From Nymphaea colorata (lineage: Eukaryota > Streptophyta > Magnoliopsida > Nymphaeales > Nymphaeaceae), in assembly GCF_008831285.2 (NCBI RefSeq), contig NC_045151.1:10218571-10282570 (forward strand): a stretch of DNA of 64,000 nucleotides, in the 5' to 3' direction. The notes under the pieces are model-generated. The model did not search any database. It was given only the letters and a program-made list of their open reading frames with translations, and was not told where the DNA came from. The stretch's first letter is position 1, and each line of letters begins with the position of its first letter. This document shows positions 25,401 to 36,200 of the stretch, one piece after another. A program made the translations under genes and the position numbers.

Positions 25401-27153
25401 ATGCAGCCTAACAGTACATGTTGGAACTTATTGATGGGATTACATCTTCTGAAGGGACTGCATCTTTCGAAGAGACTGCCAACCATGCTCCACTGATAAT
25501 CTTCGTCCTTGCACCACTGCATTGCACATACCACATGCATTTCTTTCTGCTTGACTCAACGTTCGATTGAATCCCACATACTTTTTGAGCAATGCCGAAG
25601 CTGGCCGTACAAGCATCCGATATTGCTTGCTTGGCTTGGCCACACATAGTTGGTCTACAATATTCTTCCACCGCCAAATCGTCGACGTCCTCATCGACTA
25701 GCTGCCTGGGTGAGAAAATCTGCGACCATCCCCTTCATTACCTTAGTGTGTATTCAATCATTTCCGTTGGTTTCCATGAATCATTCGTGGCTCTGCCTTG
25801 TCCATCGGATGACTTATGGCTGTCTCTACACAAGGATTCGACACAATATCGTTCATTGTTCTAAATTGTGCCAACACCCATCTGATTGACACACCCGCGA
25901 TGTTCTTCATTTGCCAATAGGACAAGGGGACAAATCAGAAGACTGTCAGCCTCTTGGAACATCTTCCTGTTCCCAAGCATCTATGGGAGCAATACCTACG
26001 ACACTTAGCACAAACTAGAAAAATTAGGTGAAATTGCTGGATGTAGTCAAATTATGCTGCAACTTGCAAAAGAGCGAGTTTTCAGGGCATAGTTAGTTTG
26101 AAATAGTCATTGGGCAACGACCGTTGATGTTGCATACCCTTGCTGCTCAAGAAAAGGGATGACCAACCTTCGCCTATCAGTTTGTCAGAGATTGGCAGGA
26201 ACAAACGGAGTTAGCTAAAGTGTACTTTCACAAGGCTGCTAAGAAGATGAAGTGGGCCCATAGGAAGCGACGACCTGCAGAGTTCAAACTCGAACACAAG
26301 GTCCTCGTGAAGTTGCACCCAGATTGCATGGGAATCTTTCGCAGGCGACACCATCCCTTGATTCAAAAGTATGAGGGACCAGTCACGGTAGTCAGGAGGA
26401 TCATAATGCTAGCATACAAGCTAGATCGCCACCAGACTTCACGGTATATTGAGTGCTCCATGTTTGCAACTTGAAGCCCTTCTATGCCGATGGTGAAGCC
26501 CTGGAGAGGAGCATGTTGCAGTGGGAACCAATCCTACAAAGAGTGCCATCAATCAAGCGAGCAGTGGGTTGGCAAATGAAGCAGATCTTTCGGTACAAAA
26601 TCAATTATTATGGAGAGCCAAAAAAATATTTGGTGAAGTGGGTAGAAGAGGAGCAGCCGATGTGGGAGTATGGGAGTATGCCTTTTGGATGAAGCAGCGA
26701 TATCTGAAGAAAGTCTCAGCCTACCATGCAACAGTTGGTGCCAAGGACGACACATGATCTGAAGGTCATGCTTGTGTTTACTTGCAATGGAGCACCTCCG
26801 ACCGAACACCAATGCATGTTGGGGATTCTATGTTTTGGGTGGTTGACATTTTAATCCCATGTAAAAGGCTTCGGCCATCCTATGTAAGTACAGTTAAGTT
26901 TACTTCTAGATCTCCTTGCTTACATTTCCCTTGTGATAAATGCGATCTATGCTCATTACAAGTTCTTCCCTCCATTCCTTTGCGTCCTTTGCTTTTTGTA
27001 CGCACTCTTTGTTTTCGAGTTATTTGTGCACTATTTTGCCCCATAAGGCTTACAACGGATAGGCAAAAGTCGTGCCTCACGGTCCGAAAAGAGTAGGCCG
27101 GTAACACTCACTATCAATTTCTAAACATCTAGAGGCCCATGGAGAATTAGATG

Positions 27154-27207
<54 letters not shown>

Positions 27208-30200
27208 CGAGAGATAGAGATAAATACAAGTTAGGTGTACTTAGATTCATGACTTCCTTTATGGTTAGAGTTGTTGCCAAATCATAACCTATGTCTCATA
27301 GCTATGGGTACGGGTGCTAGTGTGGGTATTGATGCGAGTATGAGTATGGACCATTTTCAAAAAACTTCAGTGCGGGGGTGCAACTTATAACATAGAAAAT
27401 ATATATGAATGGCTTTTGCAGCAGTGTGTTTAAGAAATCTATGAAAAACTTTAAAGTTTAAACATATGGACAACCGAGCAGCCCCCTAGACAGCATGAAC
27501 ACTAGTCAAATTTTCACATCCAAAACACGGCTCAGCATTGTGCAACTGGGATCTAAGCGCTAAATGCTGAATTGGAATGGCTCAGTTACAAAAAATATAG
27601 GATTTTGGCACCAAATACAGAAAATACTGGAACTGCTCAGCTTTGCGGAGCATGGTTGCATATAAATGTAAAAGAGAAAGGTTAGACTATATTATTTTTG
27701 AAGAAGAAAAAGAAGATTAAAAATGATAGACCAATAGAAGAAAAAAAACAAAAGTACTACTAAGTACAACAATAAAAAGAAAAACAATTGATGTAGGAAG
27801 GTAGCTGGAGGTTGGCAGAAGAAATATCCCTCAAATCAGCCAACATTGGCCCAAATTGTTTTTGCCAGAAGTCGCTAGAGGTCGCTGGAGGTTGTTGGAG
27901 TTCTTTCTCAGCAAACAATGGTGGAGAAGAGCAAAACAGAGCCGTCATTGGAATTCCATCGAGGGCTCTGTGTTTTTGAAAGAAAATACAAAAATAAAAA
28001 AAACCTTAATTTTTGGACGAAAATGGACTCAGTCAATGTTGACCTAGTCTGTTTTTTGTATGGACATGGACCCAGGTACATTGACTTTACCTAGTATGTT
28101 TTGACCCGTATCCATACCGGTGCTACACGCTACCCGTACGGGTACTCCAAAATTGATGTACCTATGTTACATAGATGATTACCAAGATCATGTTGCTCTT
28201 TAATGGGTAGGGAGACAATATATTACATTATAAAATTACAGTAAAAATACATTTTAAAAATTTATGACCTGATCCGACCGAGTCACTAAGTCAACTGACT
28301 CACCCATTGACCTGGCCATCTGATTTTGCCAACTATGACTTTTTTTATTTGGTAAGAGTATGTAGCTACTTATTCCTTTGGGAGAACTATAATGACCTGT
28401 TCAAAGCCAAAAAAACAATTTATTTCCTGCCCTCATGACATTATTGGAGTAAAATTATGTTGGAAGCGTCTATTATGAGCTTTCGATGGTAAGTGCCTAG
28501 AGACTTCTTCTTCCTCTCTTTAGCTATAAGTTTTTGAAGACTGAAGTCCTAGGTTGAATCTTGAATCATCAATGAGTGAGACATACACAATATGATCAAC
28601 AATTCAAGATATGCAGGATTTGCACTGCTGCTAGTTCGAACTACACAAACAAAGATCTTATAGAAACTAGACTTGATAAACATTCAAAAGAGGATTTCTT
28701 TCCATTGAAACAGAGAAATCTTGGTTCTTAAAAGTCTCACAAAAACATTCCTATCTCTAACAGATAAGCTAGCTTTTGCAAGTGAGCTTCCGACCGAGAC
28801 ATGCTTAACTTTTCCAGTGTCAATTATGGTTTTAGTTTCAAAGCAGGTATATTATGAACAACTGTTTTGATTCAAAGGTTTTTTAACGAGGTCTACTATT
28901 CAAGAGTCCACGCACCATTCTGTAAATCAATAAGATGTTCACGAGATGTTTCTCCAATAAATTTGGGAGCCTTTGTTACGAGCTTCCAAAACTTAGTACT
29001 ACTCTTAAATCCATAATGTCGAAGAGGTTTTTTTTCTTTTTTTTTTTTTTTTGGAGGGGGGGAGGGGGCGGCCTAGTAAACATAAATAGTGCACCTGCTA
29101 TTTCAAGTTCTCAGTGTGCTTATTGTTACAGCCGGAGTCCTTGAGAAAGAATCGTTGGTTCATTCACTAACCCTAGTCTCCATAATAAAGAGATTAGGGT
29201 AGAAGGGAGATTTACAAATCACATCAAACAAAAATAGAGGAATGTTTAAAGAGACCTCTTAACTATTAAATATTGCAAAGAACCATCTAGAAACACAAAC
29301 TCTTCTAATTCAGGACTCCCCTTCAAGCTGGAGCATACATATTAATCATGCTGAGCTTGTCACAACATTTAGAGAAATCACCAATAGGAAGAGCTTTGGT
29401 GAAGACATCTTTAGCTTGATCTTCTAATGATACATGAATAGTAGCTATGGTTCTTCCTTGAACGAGATCTCGAATGTAATGGCAATCCTGTTCAGTTCTT
29501 TCATGAAAAACTGGATTGTTTGCAATGTATGTGGCTGCTCGATTGTTACAATATATCTTCATGGGAAGCAGAATCGACACACTTAGGCTAGATAGCATGG
29601 ATTTAGCCCAAGTCATTTCAGCGGCAGTTTGAGCCATAGCTCTGTATTCAGATTCTGCACTAGATCTTGACACCACACCTTGCTTTTTTTGCTTCTCCAG
29701 GCTATAAGGTTGCCTCCCACGAATACACAGAATCCTGTGGTAGATTTCTGTCTTTGACTGGGCCAACATAGTCAGCATCACTATAGACTTTTACTTCTAA
29801 GGTTTTTCCTTTTGTGAACAAAAGTCTTTTGCGAGGAGACGATTTCAAATAGTTGACCACCATTAAAGCAACATCCCAATGAACTTTCTTTGGTCTTTCC
29901 ATAAATTAACTTAGGTTCCCCACTATCAAGTTAATGTCTGGTCTGGCCACAGTAACATAGAAGAGCTTCCCAATAAGAGATCTGTATGATCGAGAATCCA
30001 CTAATTCTGATTGGTGATCATGAAGACCTATGCGTGAATTCATAGGTAGATTGACCAGTTTAGCTCCTAGTATCCTGGTGTCCTACAATAAATCAAGAAC
30101 ATACTTTCGTGGAGAGAGAACTACCTTTCCTGTTGCGAGCAACCTCTATTCCCAAGAAATATTGTAGTTGACCAAGATTTTTCGTCACAAAGTGTTTTTG

Positions 30201-33200
30201 AAGAAACAACTTTGTATCAGAAATTCCTTGATCGGAGTCACCTCTCAGGATAATATCATCGACATAAACCACTAGAAGAGTCATACCCCTCAAATTCTTC
30301 TTGATAAACAGAGATTGATCAAGAGGGGATCTCGTAAAGCCACACGTTGAGACTATCTTAGAGAACTTGTGAAACCATGCACGAGGACTCTCCTTGAGTC
30401 CATAAATAGCTTTCTTCAGTTTGAATACTTTTCCACACTCTTCCTGTCGTTCAAACCCTGGTGGTTGTTGCATATAGACAGTCTCATTGAGATCACCGTA
30501 CAAAAAGACATTCTTGACATCAAGCTGATACATGTGCTAGTCATGGTGTACATCCATAGAGATGATAAGACGAATGGTTCCCAACTGAACGACAGGAGGG
30601 AAAGTCTCAAAGAAATCAACCCGTAAGTTTGCTTGTAGCCCTTAGCAACCAACCAAGCTTTGTATGTTTCTATAAAACCGTCAGAATTATATTTCATTGT
30701 GAATACCCACTTGGAGCCGACAATGTCACAATCAGGAGGAGGGTCAACAAGTTCTCAGGTGCCTCGCTGAACTAATCCCCTCATTTTGCATAGTCTGTCT
30801 CCACCGGGTATCTAATTGTTGGTGACAAGTAGGAACTGCATGGACAGTCAGAGCTTGAATAAATTGTTGCATACTTTTACCAACACCGTCAGTAGAAACA
30901 AAATGAGATATAGGATGCAGAGTACATTGTCGCTTGCCTTTGCGGAGAGCAATAGGTAAATCCTGACAAGGATCAGAGATAGCTATCGTGGGCTTAGATG
31001 GACTATGTGTACTCACTTCAGATGTACTTACCTCCTGAGAAGCGGTTGGGGAAAGATCATGAGAACGGTCCTATCAACATGTGTAGACCAACGGGGGATC
31101 AATAAACTTGGACACTGCAGCAGGAGAATCCCTAGAAGGAAACTCACAAGGGAAGGACTCCAAAGGAATAAGAAGAATAGGTAGTGGGTCCGATGACGGT
31201 GGAATCTCAGTAGAGGTAGGAGAGAAACTATAATAAGGTTGAGATTCAAAGAATGTGACATTCATACTAATATACTCCTTTTGAATCAAGGGTTCAAAGT
31301 ATTTGTAACCTTTATGATTTCTAGAGTAGCCAATAAAGATACACTTAATGGCTTGGACACCCAATTTATCACGTGTGAGTCAATGTATGTGAACAAAGTA
31401 TGTGCAACCAAATACTTTGGGAGCTATTGGAAACAAGGATCGTTGTGGGTGCACAAGTTTAATGGAAACCTGGTTGTTAATGGAGTATGAGGGTAAATGG
31501 TTGGTCAAGTAACAGGCAGTGAAGATGACATCTCCCAAAAAATAAGCAGGTAGATTGGTATGAAACATTAGGGAACGTACCAGATTTAAAAGTTGGCGAT
31601 GTTTTCGCTCAGCTACTCCATTTTGTTGGGAGGTATGGGGACAAGTAAATTGAGGAGAAATGCCATTATCATATTAAAATTTCATTAAGGTAGATGCCTT
31701 GAACTCAAGAGCGTTATCAATGCAAATGCTTTTAACAAGAATACCAAATTGGGTCTTTTTTTCAATAATAAGGTTCTTGAGAGTACGTATGACTTCAGAC
31801 CTTTCTTTCAAAAGGAAAACCCAAGTGACTCGAGAATAATCATCAACAATGACAAAAAAATAACGAAATCTAGACCTACTAGCAAATCTGCTAGGACCCC
31901 GCACATCAACATGAAGAAGATCAAATAGTCCACAATTGGACGGACTAAGACTCGATGAATAACTGCTACATGTGTGCTTGCCTAGTTGACATACTTCACA
32001 CTGAAACGACTCTGGTACTGATAGATGAGGAAGTAGGTGACGGAGCATGGACATAGATGGATGACCAAGTCTGAGATACCACTGGAAGGAGGAGGACAAT
32101 GAAGAAGTCGAGAAGGCTGCAATACCCATAGAAGTAGACAGGAAGTAGATCCCCTCTTTCTTATAGCCTTCACCAATCGTCTTCCCAGTTTGCAAGTCCT
32201 GAAATGAACATATACTAGAATCAAATGTAACACGACAATGTAAATCATTAGTCAATTGTCCAATTGATAAAAGATTAGTGAGAAACTTAGGAGCATATAA
32301 CACATCAGGAATTGTCATAGACTAAGAAATCTTAATATCTCCATAACCCATAATAGGAGACCATCTACCATCTGCAAGTCTCACATGACCTGTCTGAGTT
32401 AATGAGTGTAGCATAGTAAACGTAGAAGGTCTACTACAAAAGTGTTTCGATGCTCTTGAATCAATAATCCAGGTAGTACCTTTATCGTGTGGAGCAGTAT
32501 CAACGGACATAGCATTGTCTATCATAACTATAGAGGCCGACGACAGAGTAGATTTGTGTGTTCAGAACTTCTCATACTTTGACTTGTTGATATTCACAGT
32601 CAGTCTCTGGATGGAAAGAAGATAAGGACCCATCTACTATTGATGAAGCTGCCTGAACAAATCCAATAGGAGACTGTAAAGAATTCTTGCAATGCTTAGA
32701 TGCAACACTTCTTCCTAAGGATGCAGTGGAAGGACGACCATGTTTATTCCAACATCTGTCTTCCAAATGCCCTATTTTTTCAGTGTGCACTGAAATCTCC
32801 TTCGATGTCCTCCTGACCCTCGACCTATGCCCCTCCCCATGGAGAAACTGCGTTCCCGACCTCCTAAACCATCAAGGAAGAGGCATGAGCATTACTAGAA
32901 GGCGGAGAAAGGGTCACCGCAAGACGTCTGATCCTGTTGTAAGCTTCAGCTAGGTTAGAGATTTCTGTTCTAGTCAACATCTGTGCCTTTGCTACTGAGT
33001 ATTTGGGAGAGTGACCTTGTAGAAACTTTGCAACCATAGACTGTTCACCATGAGTCTTATGGCATGTTGGACAGAGGGGACATTATGCTTTAAGTCTTTC
33101 ATAGATTGACTTGAGGGAAGCGAAGTATTGAGCAAGACTTTGGTTGTCCTGTTGCAAATTAAGTAATTCCTCATCCACCTGCAATATCTTGCTAACATTC

Positions 33201-36200
33201 TTGTCATTTGAGTACGTTTGTTTCAAAAAATCTCACATTTATTTGGCAGAGGTATAGAATGAAATTGTAAAAGTAATCTGTGGTTGCACACTATTCATGA
33301 TCCATGACATGACAATATTATTATCTTCTTTCCCTGAGATATATTTTCCACTGTTCTCTTCATGCTCATTTTCTTCTATAACATGCTCTTTTCGATGTCC
33401 AATCACAGACATCATAGACACACGAGACCAAATTTCATAGTTAGATCCATCTAACTTTACAGTAGAACCATAAGAAAATGGATTTCCTCAAATTTTAAAC
33501 TCACGAGGAAATCAGTTTTGGGATTTTCAGCCATTGTAAATCTGACCTCAAGAGTTCAATCCAAAAACAGAGAAGAATATATAGAGTAGTCATCAGCAAT
33601 AAACAGTTGTCTAACACCACATAGCAGGAGTAAAAATAGATGCACAACACTTCTTCTAAACAAGAACAAATACCTCCACAGCAGATTGTTGTCCACCTGC
33701 TAACAAACTGCTCAACACTCCGCAAATCATCAACGATGACAAAAAAAATAGTGGAGCATTGATTGCCGCAACATTCATTGAGAGCAGTCCCTAAGACATT
33801 GACCAACGTAGAATCCCAGACATTTTTCAAAGCTACTCCCACGCAGTTGCTCATGCCCCACTACATCCACGTTGGGGACCTAATCACATACCTCTCACGT
33901 GTGATTAGGTTCCCCTTCCACGCTTCTCCACTGCCTCCCGATCAACTGAGAGAAGAGAGAAAGGACGGGTAGAGAAAGAAAAGAAATAGAAAGGGGTGGG
34001 AGAGAGAATAGGAGAAGAGGTCGCTGGAAAATCACGTCAACCGTCACTGGAGGAGGATGGAGATTGCCGGATCTGATACCATGTGACAGCCGGCAGTCCT
34101 TGAGAAAGAATCGTTGATTCATTCACTAACCCTAATCTCCATAATAAAATGATTAGGGTAGAAGAAAGATTTACAAATTACATCAACCAAAAGTAGTGGA
34201 ATGTTTAAAGAGACCTCCTAACTATTAAATATTGCAAAGAACAACCTAGGAACATAAACTTTACTAATTCAACACTTATAATATAATTTTCTTCTGAATT
34301 TTCTTGCAAACAACCTGTGATATAGTATTAATGCTGACTAATTATTTTATTAGATACTAAGTCACAGTGGTACATGGGGGAGCCCACATACCTGTACCGG
34401 CGTATCGGTACCAGGACTGGGTACGTTTGGATCGGTTCCAGGTTGGAATCGATCCAAACCACAAAAAAAAGAAAACATTGTCTTGGTCTGTTTATGTTTT
34501 TTTTATGAGATTATATGTAGGAACTATGAATGGAACATTGTCTTAATGATGTGATATCAAATTTGATTTTTAGAGTTAAAAATATATAATTATCGCCATA
34601 CCGCTGTATCAAGATTGGCGAAAACGCAATACCTGTACCCATACCTATGTGACATAGATTAGATATTAGTCAGCATTAATACATTATGATGGGTTGTTTG
34701 AATGAGTAAAAGTGCAATTTAGGCTACTTTCTTTGATTCTTTCATTAATACTTTTTTTGTTTGTTGAAAGGAATGGTATGCTTGTGTTTATGCAGCTTGG
34801 TTTCAATTCATAAGTGAGGTTGTATTTAGAAGGTCAGATTCCAATTCAATGAGAAGATTCATGGTTATGCTCTTTTTTTTTTTTAATAAACAAGAAGGGA
34901 TTTAAGGTCTTCCAATTGGTATGAGATGTTTGTGCACTTGCAAACGATTATATGTCACTTGCTAGTTTACCTAACGTGACAATTGATAAGATGGTGAATG
35001 CCATGCTACATTCTTAACTGCAGCTTATTCTGCTTTTCTATTTACTATTAAACTTGTTCGTCAGGATGGATGAAAAGGAAGTATTGCAAAACTATTGAGA
35101 AATGCATATTTCTGCTGAACCCCAATGGCCTCCTTCTATCTTTTCTTGTCCTGTTGCTTATGCAAGACTTCTGAACAACTTTTGTTTACTTCTTCAGGAG
35201 TAGATAATAATGAAACACTAAGGGTTTCTAGAAGTGGTGGGGCTGATCCTGAGGGTAATCAGCCTGGTGATCTGTATGTTACTATAAGGGTGAGTAATAT
35301 ATTGATGTCATTTTATGAGTATAATTGGTTTTAGTTCATCCTGACCGCTTAACAATTTTACAGGTACGGGAAGACCCAGTTTTTCGTAGGGAAGGTGCTG
35401 ATATTCATGTGGATTCTGTACTTAGTGTCTCCCAGGTATTTCTGTTGGTTTATAGCCATGTGAGAGTAACATAACACCACAAGTGTCCATGTCCAGTGAC
35501 ATGCCATACTAGATTTCTTTCAGTGGAGTCAACAGTAGCTAATTAACTCTGGCCTGCATGTGCACTAAATGTCTACTGGTTATCCCTCTCAAGATATTTG
35601 ACATTTTATGTCTTTCTTTAAAATCACATGTCAATTTCTGTTCGTTGTTCCACTCAATTCTATAGACATGCTTGCAAATTGCCTTTCTCTTGCAGTAATT
35701 CACTTTCCTTTGGAAGACATGTGTCGTTTTGCTGGAGGTTTTATATATTCTTTTTACAGGCAATTCTGGGAGGAACCATTCAAGTTCCAACTCTCACAGG
35801 CGATGTTGTCCTTAAGGTTTACAGCCTTGTCCATTTTATAATACTGTGTTATGTCTCTCTACCTGTATGCATGTGTTATATCTTCTGTTGTTTGTTTATC
35901 TTGGCGTATGCATATTTGGCATATATCTTGATATTTTTTTCTCCAATTTTGTCTTGAATTATTTTGCTCATTTCCAGATACAGTTAGGTTTGACCAGGTT
36001 GTAGAGTCAATATCTCTCTTAAAGTTGTGTTTGGTAATATCTAATAGATTTACAGGCTCTGTTATTGTTATGTTATAGTCATTGCCATAGCTGTACCTTT
36101 TTATATCCCTATTGTCGTTTTATACTTCTCCTGAATGACCACTATGGCTAGTTCTTGTGGAGGCGTACACCTGCAAGACTGTCCATGGGCATGCACAAAA

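Larger units (their letters stand above)
29124..34274 (-). mobile_element. Ty1/copia element (Copia-3), full structure, antisense to the DnaJ gene
   Basis: LTRs at 34082-34274 (5' in element sense) and 29124-29314 (3'), flanked by the perfect duplication CTTAT (29119-29123, 34275-34279). The primer-binding site TGGTATCAGATC reads from 34081 down. The order leader hairpin, gag, zinc knuckle, protease, integrase, RT and RNase H is kept on the minus strand, but each part carries stops or frameshifts. The LTRs differ more than those of Copia-1 and Copia-2, so it is probably the oldest of the three. Protein similarity to Copia-2 is high, so they belong to one lineage. Confidence 0.92.

Noticed and set aside
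25328-25694. Overlapping minus-strand frames in 25.3-25.7 kb as a host gene
   Set aside because: Three frames overlap with no domain, no splice pattern and no conserved motif; retroelement debris is likelier.
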